A stretch of DNA of 64,000 bases, taken from contig NZ_WBJY01000001.1 in assembly GCF_008831085.1 (NCBI RefSeq), positions 620,001 to 684,000 on the forward strand, given 5' to 3'. The position numbers and the translations under genes are program-made. Below the pieces are notes generated by a model, which was not told where the DNA came from, did not search any database, and was given only the letters and a program-made list of their open reading frames with translations. Positions 7,252-16,700 of this stretch are shown here, piece after piece. The stretch's first letter is position 1; each line of letters begins with the position of its first letter. This stretch comes from Pseudoclavibacter endophyticus (GTDB taxonomy: Bacteria > Actinomycetota > Actinomycetes > Actinomycetales > Microbacteriaceae).

Positions 7252-8544
7252 GTGGCATCGACCTGGACCAACTGGGCACGCACCGCGCGCGCGACGCCCA
7301 CTCGCATCGAGCGGCCCGACACCTCTGCAGACCTGGCCGCCGCCGTGCGCAAGACCGTCGATTCTGGCGAGCGCGTGCGCGCCGTCGGCGGCGGCATGAG
7401 CACGTCCGGCATCGCCGCCGCTCCCGAGGTCCTCATCGACACGCGGGGCTTGCGCGGCCTGCGCCGCATCGATCGCGAGGCCGGCACCGCCACCTTCGGA
7501 GCGGGCACGAGCGCCGCCGAGGCGGTGGCGCTCCTCGAGACCGAGGGACTCTCGCTCAGCAACGCCACGAGCAATTCCGGGGCGACGCTCGCCGGTTCGG
7601 CGGCAACCGGCTCGCAGGGTTCGAGTCTTCGCCTGCCGTCAGCCCCGAGCCAGCTCGTCGAGGTCGAGCTCGTCTCGGGCACGGGCGAGGTCCTGCGCGT
7701 CGGCGAGCGGAAGAACGCCGAGCTGTGGCCCGCCGTGCGCCTGAGCCTCGGCGCGCTCGGCATCATGAGCGAGGTCACGGTGCGTACGGCGCCGTCGCAT
7801 CGGGTTTCGATCGACGAGTACACGGGGTCGATGACGAGCACGCTCGACAGCATCGTGCGCATGGCGCACCAGGTCGACACGCTCTCGGTCAGCTGGCTCC
7901 CGCACACGAGTCGTGTCACCGTGCGCACCGCTGTGCGCGAGATCGGCGCCGGGTACGACGAACCGGGGCCGGGCAGGCTCGTCCGTGGAGTCGGGCGCGC
8001 CTGCGCGGGGCTGCGCGTCGGGCTCGCCAAGTCCTTCCCGCAGGCCGTGCCCGCCATGAATCGCGCGCAGTCCTCACTCGCGCACGATCGGTCCGAGGTC
8101 ACCGGGCCCGCCGGCGCAATGGCCGCGACCCCGCCGCTGCCGCGCGCGAGCATGGCGTACACGTTCCCGCTCGACCGCACCCCGGAACTGCTGCCCGCGG
8201 TCGACGAGCTCATCCGCCGCAATCGCTTCAACGTGCCCTCGGCCGTGCAGCTCACGTTCTCGCCGGGCGACGACGCGTACCTTTCGGCCTCGTACAACGC
8301 GCCGACCGCCACGGTGTGGCTTGAGATGCCGACGCGCATCGACCCGCGCCCCTACTTTCACGCCGCCGAGGCCATGTTCCTCGATGGCGGCGGATTGCCG
8401 CACTGGGGCACATTTCACACGGTGCGCGCGGCCGAGTTCGCCCACGTGATGCCGCGGTTCGGCGATTTCCGTTCCGCCAGGCATCGGCTCGACCCCGATC
8501 ACCGGTTCAGCAACGCCTACGTCCGCCGCGTCCTGGGGGAGTAG
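7252..8544 (+). CDS. FAD-linked oxidoreductase of the gulonolactone/arabinonolactone oxidase type
   Basis: The 430-residue protein has an N-terminal FAD-binding PCMH-type domain (VRAVGGGMSTSG near residue 44, GATLAGSAATGSQGSSL near 110) and a C-terminal D-arabinono-1,4-lactone oxidase domain with the characteristic PHWGT motif near residue 383. GTG 7252 follows a GGAGG site by 9 nt. Members oxidise sugar lactones or polyols with O2 or an acceptor. The flavin-attaching histidine in the usual GSGHS motif is methionine here (GGGMS), so FAD is probably bound non-covalently. The gene converges on the MFS gene, with only 10 nt between stop codons. Confidence 0.75.
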   Translation: MASTWTNWARTARATPTRIERPDTSADLAAAVRKTVDSGERVRAVGGGMSTSGIAAAPEVLIDTRGLRGLRRIDREAGTATFGAGTSAAEAVALLETEGLSLSNATSNSGATLAGSAATGSQGSSLRLPSAPSQLVEVELVSGTGEVLRVGERKNAELWPAVRLSLGALGIMSEVTVRTAPSHRVSIDEYTGSMTSTLDSIVRMAHQVDTLSVSWLPHTSRVTVRTAVREIGAGYDEPGPGRLVRGVGRACAGLRVGLAKSFPQAVPAMNRAQSSLAHDRSEVTGPAGAMAATPPLPRASMAYTFPLDRTPELLPAVDELIRRNRFNVPSAVQLTFSPGDDAYLSASYNAPTATVWLEMPTRIDPRPYFHAAEAMFLDGGGLPHWGTFHTVRAAEFAHVMPRFGDFRSARHRLDPDHRFSNAYVRRVLGE

Positions 8545-8554
8545 CCGCGCTCGG

Positions 8555-9811
8555 TCAGCGATCGCTCGGCGGGTCGTCCCGACGCAGCCACGGGAAGTCG
8601 CGCCAGCGCACCACGCCGGCGTTCCGGAGCAGCCACACCGCGACGAACGCCGCCACGACCCCGCTCGCGCCACCGATGGCGAGCGCACCCCGCGGCCCAA
8701 TCAGCTCGACGAGCCACCCCATGAGCGGCGCGCCGACGGGCGTGCCGCCGAGCAGGATCGCCATGTACAGCGCCATGACGCGCCCACGCATCGACGGGTC
8801 GGTGCTGCCCTGCACGAGCGCGTTCGCCGTCGTCATGCTCGAGAGGGCCGTGAAGCCGACGGGGATGAGCGCGAGGGCGAAGAGCCAGAAACTCGGCGCG
8901 ACCGCCGCGAGCCCGCAGGCGAGGCCGAAGAAGGCGAGCGACGCGATGAAGATGCGAAATCGCGGCCGGTCGCGCCGTGCCGCCAGGAGCGCGCCGCCGA
9001 GCGAGCCGACGGCGATCACCGAATTGAGCAGACCGAACCCGTCGGCATCCTGCCCGAACTCGATCGTGGCCATCGTCGCGGTGAACACGGGGAAGTTCAT
9101 GCCGAAGGTGCTCAGTAGGAAGATGGCAACCATGACCGCGACGATGTCGGGACGCCCGGCCACATATCGCAGTCCGGCGCGAAGCTGGCCGCGCCCGCGG
9201 GGCACGAGCGGCGGCGATCGCAGCTCGGAGGCGCGCATCGCGGCGAGCGCCCAGAGCGTCGCCGCGAACGTGAGGGCGTTGAGCAGGAAAACCGGCCCCG
9301 AACCGATCACGACGGTCAGTACGCCCGCGAGCGCCGGGCCGATGAGCCGCGCGCCGTTGAATGACGTCGAGTTGAGCGCGACGGCATTCGACAGGTTGCC
9401 GGGCTCGACGAGCTCCGAGACAAACGCCTGCCTGGCCGGGGCATCGAACGACGCGGCGACCCCGAGCAGCAGGGCGAACGCCATCACGTGCCAGAGCTCG
9501 GCGAGCCCGAGCGTCACGATGAGGCCGAGCGCGAGGGCGAGCGCCCCCATCGTCAGTTGGGTCATCGCCAGGAGGCGGCGCTTCGGCATCCGGTCGGCCA
9601 GCACGCCCGCGAACGGCGCGAAGACCAGTTGCGGCGCGAACTGCAGCCCCGTCACGATGCCGAGCGCCGTCGCGTCGTGATCGGTGAGTTCGGTCAGGAC
9701 GATCCACGACTGCGCTGTGCGCTGCATCCACGTGCCGATGTTGGACGCGAGGGAGCCAGCGAACCAGACCCGATAATTCCATTCTGCGAGGGAACGGAAC
9801 ATCGACGTCAC
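8555..9811 (-). CDS. MFS transporter of the DHA3/EntS type
   Basis: The 418-residue membrane protein has about 12 hydrophobic segments, an N-terminal WFAGSLASNIGTWMQRTAQSWIVLTELT block and the loop ADRMPKRRLL after helix 2. Both are typical of the MFS_3/EntS-like drug and siderophore exporters. The start is GTG 9811 because the -10 hexamer TAGGTT ends 6 nt upstream and no ribosome-binding site is present. That indicates a leaderless mRNA. The exported compound cannot be deduced. Confidence 0.85.
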   Translation of the reverse strand: MTSMFRSLAEWNYRVWFAGSLASNIGTWMQRTAQSWIVLTELTDHDATALGIVTGLQFAPQLVFAPFAGVLADRMPKRRLLAMTQLTMGALALALGLIVTLGLAELWHVMAFALLLGVAASFDAPARQAFVSELVEPGNLSNAVALNSTSFNGARLIGPALAGVLTVVIGSGPVFLLNALTFAATLWALAAMRASELRSPPLVPRGRGQLRAGLRYVAGRPDIVAVMVAIFLLSTFGMNFPVFTATMATIEFGQDADGFGLLNSVIAVGSLGGALLAARRDRPRFRIFIASLAFFGLACGLAAVAPSFWLFALALIPVGFTALSSMTTANALVQGSTDPSMRGRVMALYMAILLGGTPVGAPLMGWLVELIGPRGALAIGGASGVVAAFVAVWLLRNAGVVRWRDFPWLRRDDPPSDR

Positions 9812-9817
9812 GCCTGC

Positions 9818-9823
9818 AACCTA
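9818..9823 (-). promoter_or_regulatory. -10 box TAGGTT of the MFS gene (leaderless)
   Basis: On the minus strand TAGGTT ends 6 nt before GTG 9811, so transcription should begin at or next to the start codon. No clear -35 box. Confidence 0.5.
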
Positions 9824-9878
9824 CTCGCATTTGGAATGGTGCGGATGCCCGCGCGGTTCCCTACCTGTGGCCCGCGCG

Positions 9879-9884
9879 TACAAT
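9879..9884 (+). promoter_or_regulatory. -10 box TACAAT upstream of the dsbA-like gene
   Basis: TACAAT at this position would place the transcription start near 9891, some 37 nt before the ATG of the thioredoxin-fold gene. The -35 region (around GGTTCC) is poor. Confidence 0.4.
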
Positions 9885-9927
9885 TCGCTGTGGCTCCTCG
9901 ATCCACTTGACGAAAGTTGCCCAACGC

Positions 9928-10773
9928 ATGGCTCAGAAAGACCGCGATCACATCCGTCGGCTCCGGGAAGAAGCGAACGCGATTCGCAAGCAGGAGCAGG
10001 CGAAGCGCCGCCGGAACCGCATCCTGGCGCAGGTCGGCATCATCGGCGGCGCACTCGTCGTGATCGTGGCCGTCGTCGGCCTCGTCATCTTCGGGCCGCA
10101 GTGGTTCAACCCGCGCCCGGACTTCCAGGCGGCGGGAACCGTCGAGGTGGCCGACTCGGCCGGTGAGGCGGTCGAGCAGCCGATCTCGACGACCGAGCGC
10201 GGCATCCTCGTCGGCGCGACCGACGCCCCCGTGACGATCCAGTACTGGTACGACTACTCGTGCCCGCACTGCATCGACTACCACGCGCAGACGAATGGCA
10301 TCTACCAGGACCTCATCGCGAGCGGCCAGGTGCAGGTCGAGTACATTCCGATCAACTACGTGGCGCCGTACGGCGCGCAGGCGGGCGCGGCGGTGCTCGC
10401 CGCCGTCCAGCACCAGCCCGAGCTGTACTTCACGATCAGTGACGCCCTGTTCTCGGTCCCCGCCGAGCAGCAGCAGTCGTGGGGCACCGGCGACTACGCC
10501 TCGATCGCGCCCACGCTCGGCGTGACCGACGAGCAGGCACTCGCCGACATCAACGAGGGCACGTACTTGCGGATCGTCAACGACTCCACGCGCGATGCGC
10601 GCGCGGACGGTGTCGAAGGCACCCCGTCGATCGGCGTGAACGGCACCATTCAGGCCGAGATCCCCGTCGGCGAGGACATCTACGCGCTCGTCAACGCGAA
10701 CGGCGGAGATGTGACTCCGCCGACGACGGGTGGGGAGCCGGCAACCGAGTCCGACGGCGCCCCCGCCGCGTAG
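9928..10773 (+). CDS. Membrane-anchored DsbA-like thiol-disulfide oxidoreductase
   Basis: The 281-residue protein has a charged, lysine/arginine-rich N-terminus, one signal-anchor segment (about residues 32-55, QVGIIGGALVVIVAVVGLVIFG) and an extracellular thioredoxin-fold DsbA domain. The active site is CPHC at residues 112-115 (YDYSCPHCIDYH). The cis-proline loop is seen in EGTPSIGVNG. It should introduce disulfides into secreted proteins. It lies 2 nt upstream of the VKOR gene, whose product re-oxidises DsbA-type enzymes in actinobacteria. ATG 9928 is chosen over an in-frame TTG at 9907; the ribosome-binding site is weak for both. Confidence 0.85.
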   Translation: MAQKDRDHIRRLREEANAIRKQEQAKRRRNRILAQVGIIGGALVVIVAVVGLVIFGPQWFNPRPDFQAAGTVEVADSAGEAVEQPISTTERGILVGATDAPVTIQYWYDYSCPHCIDYHAQTNGIYQDLIASGQVQVEYIPINYVAPYGAQAGAAVLAAVQHQPELYFTISDALFSVPAEQQQSWGTGDYASIAPTLGVTDEQALADINEGTYLRIVNDSTRDARADGVEGTPSIGVNGTIQAEIPVGEDIYALVNANGGDVTPPTTGGEPATESDGAPAA

Positions 10774-10775
10774 CG

Positions 10776-11480
10776 ATGGCGGCATCTGTGGCAGACACGG
10801 GTCGTCCCGGCGTGGCCGGCGTCGACGAGCTCGACGACGACGCCGACCTGGCCGGGCAAAGCGGCGATGGCGCGGACGACGGGCTGCCGTGGCTGATCCG
10901 GGACGGGCGCAATCTCGCCTGGGCGCTGCTCGTCTTCGGCGGTGTCGGTCTCCTCGCGAGCTTCTTCCTCACGATCGAGTACCTGCACCGGTTGCGGGAG
11001 CCCACCGCCGCGCTTGTGTGCGACATCAATGTGTTCATGACGTGCGGGCCGGCGATGTCATCGTGGGCTGGAAGCATCCTCGGATTCCCCAACATCATCA
11101 TCGGCCTCGTCGCCTTCGGCGTCACGGTCACGATCGCGATGGGCCTGTTCGCGCGGGCGCGCTTCGCCCGCTGGTTCTGGGTCGGATTCCAGGTCGGCCT
11201 CATCGGCGGGGCCGTGCTCATCACCTTCCTGCAGTGGTACAGCGGCTACGAGCTCGCGCGGCTCTGCCTGTGGTGCATGATCATCTGGGCCGCGACGATC
11301 CCGCTCGTCGCCCTCACGACGATCTTCAACCTCGCCCAGGGCAACCTGGGGCCGGGAGCCGTCCGCGCCGGCCGGGCGCTGGCCCCGTGGGCCGTGACGG
11401 TCGTCATCATCTGGTACCTCGCCGTCGCGGGGTTTGTGGTCGCCGGCATGTGGAACGTCATCGCGCTCTCGCTGATCTGA
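10776..11480 (+). CDS. Vitamin K epoxide reductase (VKOR) family membrane protein
   Basis: The 234-residue protein has an acidic N-terminal tail of about 40 residues followed by five hydrophobic segments. It shows the VKOR cysteine set: loop cysteines Cys82 and Cys90 (CDINVFMTCG) and the quinone-side CLWC motif at Cys164/Cys167. VKOR takes electrons from reduced DsbA and passes them to menaquinone, replacing DsbB in actinobacteria. Only 2 nt separate it from the upstream DsbA-like gene, so both are one operon. Confidence 0.9.
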   Translation: MAASVADTGRPGVAGVDELDDDADLAGQSGDGADDGLPWLIRDGRNLAWALLVFGGVGLLASFFLTIEYLHRLREPTAALVCDINVFMTCGPAMSSWAGSILGFPNIIIGLVAFGVTVTIAMGLFARARFARWFWVGFQVGLIGGAVLITFLQWYSGYELARLCLWCMIIWAATIPLVALTTIFNLAQGNLGPGAVRAGRALAPWAVTVVIIWYLAVAGFVVAGMWNVIALSLI

Positions 11481-11499
11481 GCGACCGACGCAGCGAATG

Positions 11500-11533
11500 A
11501 CGAACGGCACCGGATGCATCCGGTGCCGTTCGT
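11500..11533. terminator. 34-bp perfect palindrome between convergent genes, bidirectional terminator
   Basis: Two 17-bp arms (ACGAACGGCACCGGATG and its exact complement) abut without a loop. The element lies 20 bp after the VKOR stop and 38 bp from the convergent stop of the hypothetical gene, so it can end transcription from both sides. No T-run follows. Confidence 0.7.
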
Positions 11534-11570
11534 GCGTCGCGCTCGTGTGCCGAGCCGCCGTTGCGTTGTC

Positions 11571-12611
11571 TCAGGCGATGCGGCGGTCGGCCGTGTCGCG
11601 CATGCCGAGGTGGGGCCGGGGCGGCTCGGCGGCTGCGGCGAGGTCGTGGAGCGAGGGCGCTGGAGTCACGAACTCGGCGATCGCCGCCGCGCGGGCCTGT
11701 TCGCCGGCGGTCTGCTCGACCGGTGCCGCGCCGTGCGTGGTCGGCCGGTCGTCGGAAGCGTCCGAGTCGGCGGCGACGCGATCCACGTCCGCGTCGGCCG
11801 GTTCCGCGTCGGCGCCGTTCGCCGCGCTCTCATGACCCTCGGCATCCGCGTCATCCGACGCGTCGGCGTCGGCGTCGGCCTTGGAGTCGTTCGGGTCGTC
11901 ACCGCCCGTGCGACGCTGGTGCATCGCCTCAATGGCGAGGCGGAGGGGAGCCGCGCGGAGCTCGAGGTCGCTCGCAACGGCGATCGAGTTCTGGATGCGG
12001 CGCACGAGATCGGCCACCATGATCTCGGAGAACATGGCGTCGTCGCCAGGCTCGCGATTGGCCCGCCACTCGAGGCGGTAGCGGCCGGTCGGGCCGAACA
12101 TGTCGAGCAGCATCGCGGTGAGCTCGTCGCGAGCGTCATCGGTCAGCGCCGCCTCGGGCTCGAGGAGCCGCGGCGGGGTGTGGTCGGGCTGCGCGAGACC
12201 GAGACCGGCGAAGTTCGGGTTGTCGCTGAGCGGCATCGCCGGCCGAAGCGAGGGTGCCGCGATGGGCAAGCTCGACGCGCGCACCGGGGGCGCCGTGACG
12301 GGGGCGTGCACCGACGAGGCGGGGGCGTGGGCAGCCTGCTGGGTGGTGCCGCGGTCAGCGGCCTGTGCCGTGACGGCCGCAGCGGCGTCGGCGGGCGGCT
12401 GCTGCGGTGCGGCAGCGGCAGGAGGCTGCGATGCGGGGGACCTGTCGGCTGGCGCGGGCTCATCCGCGGGCGCGGCCGGGCTCTGCGCAGGTGCGGCCTG
12501 CGGCGCGGTCGCCCCGGGTTGTCCGGCAGCGGCACGTTCGACCGACTGCTCGGCGGCAGTGTCGACCGCCGTCTCGTCGTTTCGCTTGCGCTTGCGGAAC
12601 CATCCGAACAC
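11571..12611 (-). CDS. Hypothetical Ala/Pro-rich protein with a conserved-looking central segment
   Basis: I do not recognise a family. The 346-residue product begins VFGWFRKRKRNDE from GTG 12611 with an AAAGGGGA site upstream. Residues about 20-120 are low-complexity Ala/Pro/Gln. A compact helical part follows (about residues 150-225), including DELTAMLLDMFGPTGRYRLEW and AMFSEIMVADLVRRIQNSI, and then an Asp/Ala-rich acidic stretch and a C-terminal tail. There is no signal peptide or membrane segment. The opposite strand has an equally long open frame, but the codon pattern, ribosome-binding site and basic N-terminus favour the minus strand. It is followed by the bidirectional palindrome. A disordered linker or scaffold role is possible but unsupported. 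Confidence 0.6.
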   Translation of the reverse strand: MFGWFRKRKRNDETAVDTAAEQSVERAAAGQPGATAPQAAPAQSPAAPADEPAPADRSPASQPPAAAAPQQPPADAAAAVTAQAADRGTTQQAAHAPASSVHAPVTAPPVRASSLPIAAPSLRPAMPLSDNPNFAGLGLAQPDHTPPRLLEPEAALTDDARDELTAMLLDMFGPTGRYRLEWRANREPGDDAMFSEIMVADLVRRIQNSIAVASDLELRAAPLRLAIEAMHQRRTGGDDPNDSKADADADASDDADAEGHESAANGADAEPADADVDRVAADSDASDDRPTTHGAAPVEQTAGEQARAAAIAEFVTPAPSLHDLAAAAEPPRPHLGMRDTADRRIA

Positions 12612-12715
12612 GGATTCCCCTTTCGTGGGAGCGGGGTGCTGTCGTTCAGTGTTCCCTGGCACCGCCCGGGGCTCCCGCAGACACGCCGTCGGTCGGAAGA
12701 AGGGAACGGGATGCG

Positions 12716-12916
12716 CTAGTCGTTTTCGAGTTCGGCCTCGCGGGCTTCGTCGATGTCGTCGAGGACGGACGCCACCGCCACGGCGACGCCGACTCCCCAG
12801 GCGAGCCACATGAGGGCGACCTTCCATTTGCGGCGCTGCGTCGCTGTCTGTCGAAGGAGCGGCACGATCGCGAAGACGGACGAGAGGACGGCACCGTTGG
12901 TGATGAACTTGCGCAT
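12716..12916 (-). CDS. Small single-pass membrane protein, unknown function
   Basis: This 66-residue protein starts MRKFITNGAVLSSVF at ATG 12916, 4 nt after a perfect GGAGG site. It has two hydrophobic stretches (about residues 8-20 and 33-51, VALMWLAWGVGVAVAVASV) split by a basic loop, and an acidic C-terminus. No family was recognised. It lies 104 bp upstream of the Ala/Pro-rich gene on the same strand and may share a transcript. Confidence 0.6.
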   Translation of the reverse strand: MRKFITNGAVLSSVFAIVPLLRQTATQRRKWKVALMWLAWGVGVAVAVASVLDDIDEAREAELEND

Positions 12917-13054
12917 TGGACCTCCAGGGTCGTGGGCGGACCTGCCATGCCGGGCGGCCCTGACGAACACGGATCGGCAGTGCAAAGGCTAGGCCACGGA
13001 GCGGAGTATCGGCCGAGGCTGCCGCGCGAGCCGCTCCGTGCCCGGCCTCGTGCC

Positions 13055-13087
13055 TGACCGATCGGTTGGAAACTTTCCGTTCGGTCA
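13055..13087. promoter_or_regulatory. Operator palindrome of the MMPL-linked TetR regulator
   Basis: A 33-bp imperfect palindrome with outer arms TGACCGA and TCGGTCA and inner CGG/CCG matches about the centre. It covers the -35 box and spacer of the tetR promoter, the expected position for autorepression of the tetR-MMPL-YhgE operon. Confidence 0.65.
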
Positions 13088-13095
13088 GCTAGGCT
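13066..13095 (+). promoter_or_regulatory. Leaderless promoter of the tetR-MMPL operon
   Basis: TTGGAA (13066-13071), an 18-bp spacer and TAGGCT (13090-13095) lie 6 nt before GTG 13102. Transcription should start at the GTG itself. No ribosome-binding site is present. Confidence 0.6.
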
Positions 13096-13101
13096 CGGTT
13101 C

Positions 13102-13743
13102 GTGACGGAACCGCGCACTGACCCGAGTGTTGAACTGCGCCGCGCTGCGCTCGAGCTCTTCGCGCGCGACGGCTACGATGCCACCTCGCTGCAAGACATC
13201 GCCGACCGCGTGGGTTACACGAAGGCGAACGTTCTGTATCACTTCGGTTCGAAGCAGGCGCTCTTCGAGGCAGCCGTCGCACCGATCATCGAGGAGTTCG
13301 ACACCCTCGTCCGCGACCTCGCGATGGGCGACGAGCGCGACTGGGTCGAATGGACCGACCGGATGGTCCTGTTCATGCTGACGCACGAGCACGCCGTGTC
13401 GATCTTCATCAACCAGGTGACCTCGCTGCGCGATCAGCCGGCGGTCAGCCGTGTCAACAGCATCCTGTTCGCGGTCGACAGCGCCGCGCCCGTCGGCAAC
13501 GCGGTGTCGAGCGCGACGGAGCGCCAGCACCTGCGGCGGCAGCTCGCGATCGCCGGCGCCGCCTACCTCATCGCGCAGCGGACGAACGCCGCGCTGGCGA
13601 CCTCGACCGACGGCCTCGACGACGAGGAGTTCGGGGCGCGCGTGCGCGAGGCCGTGCTGAGCATTGTCTCGTCCGGCACGACGGGCGCCCCTCCCGCGAC
13701 TGCTCCGCACGAACCCGCCGCGCCGATCCAGGAAAGTCGATAA
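13102..13743 (+). CDS. TetR/AcrR-family repressor of the MMPL-YhgE operon
   Basis: The 213-residue protein has an N-terminal TetR DNA-binding domain (residues 10-55: ALELFARDGYDATSLQDIAD, then TKANVLYHFGSKQALF) and a helical ligand-binding domain. It begins at GTG 13102, next to a leaderless promoter overlapped by a long palindrome. The MMPL gene starts 3 nt after its stop, so it heads a three-gene operon and probably represses itself and the transporters. Ligands of such regulators are often lipophilic compounds; none can be named here. Confidence 0.85.
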   Translation: MTEPRTDPSVELRRAALELFARDGYDATSLQDIADRVGYTKANVLYHFGSKQALFEAAVAPIIEEFDTLVRDLAMGDERDWVEWTDRMVLFMLTHEHAVSIFINQVTSLRDQPAVSRVNSILFAVDSAAPVGNAVSSATERQHLRRQLAIAGAAYLIAQRTNAALATSTDGLDDEEFGARVREAVLSIVSSGTTGAPPATAPHEPAAPIQESR

Positions 13744-13746
13744 CCC

Positions 13747-16700
13747 TTGGCCCTCTTCCTCTACCGCATCGGCCGTTTCTCCTTTCATCACCCGTGGCGG
13801 GTCATCGTCACCTGGCTCGTGCTGCTCGGCGCCGCACTCGGGGCCGGTATCGTCCTCGGCGGCGAGATGCGCGAATCATTCGACATTCCCGGCACCGAGT
13901 CCCAAGAGGCGCTCGACCGCCTGAACAACGTCTTCCCCGAGGTCGCGGGCGCGAGCGCGAGCGTCGTCATCGCCGCCCCCGCGGGGGAATCGGTCGAGGG
14001 ACCCGTGACGACCGAGGCGATCGCCGCGGCCGTCGTCGCGATCGGCGACATCGACGGGGTCGCGCAGGTCGTCTCGCCATTCTCGGAGTTCGCGACCGAT
14101 GCGGTCAGCCCCGACGCGCAGGCCGCCATCATCACGGTGCAGTTCGAGGGCCAGGTCTCCGAGATCACGGAGGACCAGAAGGATGCGCTGATCGCGGCCA
14201 CCGAGCAGAGCGTCGCAGGGGGAGCGTCGGCCGCCTACAGCGGCTCCATCTTCGAGGACCTCGAGTACGGGCTGACCGTGACGGAGGCGATCGGCGTACT
14301 GTTCGCCGCCTTCGTGCTCGTGGTGGCGTTCGGTTCGGTGCTCGCCGCGGGGCTGCCCCTCGCCTCGGCGCTCGTCGCCGTCGGCACGACGATAGGCGGC
14401 ATCCTCGTCGTCGCCGCCATGACGAGCGTCTCGAGCGCGACGCCGCTGCTCGCCGTGATGATCGGCATCGCCGTCGGCATCGACTACGCGCTCTTCGTCC
14501 TCTCGCGGCATCGTCACCAGCTGGCGAACGGGCTCGACCCCGATGAATCCGCCGCGACGGCCGTCGGAACCGCGGGCAACGCCGTCATCTTCGCCGGCGT
14601 GACGGTCATGATCGCCCTCGTTGGCCTGCTCATCGTCGGCATCCCCTTCCTCGGCGTCATGGGAGTCGCGGCCGCGATCGCCGTGTTCCTCGCCATGACG
14701 GCCGCCGTGACCCTGCTGCCCTCGCTGTTCGGGCTCGCGGGGGAGCGCCTGCGCCCGAAGGCGGGCTCGCGCGCCCACCGCCGCGAGAGCGGAGCCGACG
14801 CCAAGCCGACGATGGGCCGCCGCTGGGTGCGCATCGTGCTGCGGGCGCCCTGGGTGTTCGTCGTGCTCGTGGTCGGCGTCCTCGGCGCGGTCGCCCTGCC
14901 CGCGCTCGACCTGCGTCTCGCGCTCCCGTCGGCAGCGGGAGAGCAGCAGGGATCGGTTGCCCGCGACGGCTACGACGCCGTCGCCGAGCACTTCGGGGAG
15001 GGCGCCAACGGCCCGCTCCTCGTGATGCTCGACATCACGCGCGCCGACAACGACACCCTGATGGACGATCTGGCGGCCGTCTCGAGCGAGGTCGCCGCCG
15101 TCTCGGGTGTGAAGACCGCGGGGGACGCGCTGCCGAACCCGACGGTCGACTCGGCGATCATCCAGGTGATCCCGACGAGTGGACCCGCCGACCCCGCGAC
15201 GCTCGATGTCGTCAACGCGCTTCGGGAACTCGCGCCGCAGGTCGAAGACGAGTACGGCATCGGCCTGAGCGTCACCGGCTACACGGCCGTCGCGATCGAC
15301 ATCTCCGACCGGCTCGACCAGGCGCTGGTGCCGTTCGCACTCGTGGTCGTCGGCCTGGCCTTCCTGCTGCTCATGATGGTGTTCCGTTCGGTGCTCGTGC
15401 CGCTCAAGGCGGCCCTGAGCTTCCTGCTGAGCATCTTCGCGGCATTCGGCGTCGTCGTCGCCATCTTCCAGTGGGGCTGGTTCGCCGACGCCATGCACGT
15501 CGTGCCGGGGCCGATCATCTCGTTCATGCCCGTGCTGCTCATGGCGATCATCTTTGGACTCGCGATGGACTACGAGGTGTTCCTCGTGTCGGGCATGCGC
15601 GAGGCACACGTCCGAGGCGAGAAGCCCCGCGCGGCGATCGAGCACGGCTTCGCACAGGGCGCGCGCGTCGTGACGGCCGCCGCACTCATCATGTTCTTCG
15701 TCTTCGCCGCATTCGTCCCGGAGGGCGCCGGCGTGATCAAGGCCATCGCCCTCGGCCTGGCGGTCGGCATCGCCTTCGACGCGTTCCTCGTGCGCATGAC
15801 GCTCGTGCCCGCGCTCATGGCCATCATGGGCAAGTGGGCGTGGTGGCTGCCCCGGTGGCTCGACCGTCTGCTGCCCGAGCTCGACATCGAGGGCGAGCAC
15901 CTGCGGCACCACCGCGACGACGCGGGCTGGGCGCTCTCGTCGGTCGAGTACGCGGCGATCGGCGCCGAGAAGGTCGTGTGCGGAGACGCGCGGTTCGCCC
16001 TCGGCCCCGTGAGCTTCGAGGTGCCCCACAGCTCGGTGCTCATCGTTCAGGGCATCGACGAAGACCGGCGCGTGTTCGCCGCGACGCTCGCGGGCCGGCT
16101 CTCGCCGGCCCGCGGCCGCCTGCACGTACTGGGCCGGCCGCTGCCGGGCGACGCCGTACAGGTGCGCGGGCTCGTCGCCACGGCAACGCTCGACGCGGTG
16201 CCGGAGCGCGCGGAGGGCGCCTCGGTTGCCGAGCTGCTGCGCGAACGGCTCGTGCGCGTCGGCGAACCGGCGACGCCGGATGCGGTGCGCGCCCTGGTCG
16301 ACGACGTGACGGCCGCGATGCACGTGATCGGGGCATCCGACCCCACCATGTCCCTCGACTCGAGGCTCGCCGACCTCGACCCGCTTGCCCGGAGCCTCGT
16401 CATCGCACAGCTCGCCCTCGCCGAGTACCCGAGCGTTTTCGTGGCCGACCTCGGCACGCTCTCGACCGGCACCGACGCGACCGAGACGGTGGGCAGGCTC
16501 ATCGACGGGCTCACCCGTATCGCGCCCGGGGACGTCACGATCGTTGCCGGCACGTCGCTCGGCCTCGACGTCGTCGCGGCGACCCATCGAATTTCGAACA
16601 CGGCCCGCCCCGTCGCGTGGCTCGAGCTGGAACCGGGCGCGACGGCCGGGTTCATCCGCCGCGCCGACCCGCTGCCGAGGCCTGGGGACGCCGAGCCGGC

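Noticed and set aside
11514..12719. Long plus-strand frame opposite the Ala/Pro-rich gene
   Set aside because: Its start falls within the terminator palindrome, it lacks a ribosome-binding site and it reads as Arg/Gly-rich shadow of the minus-strand gene.
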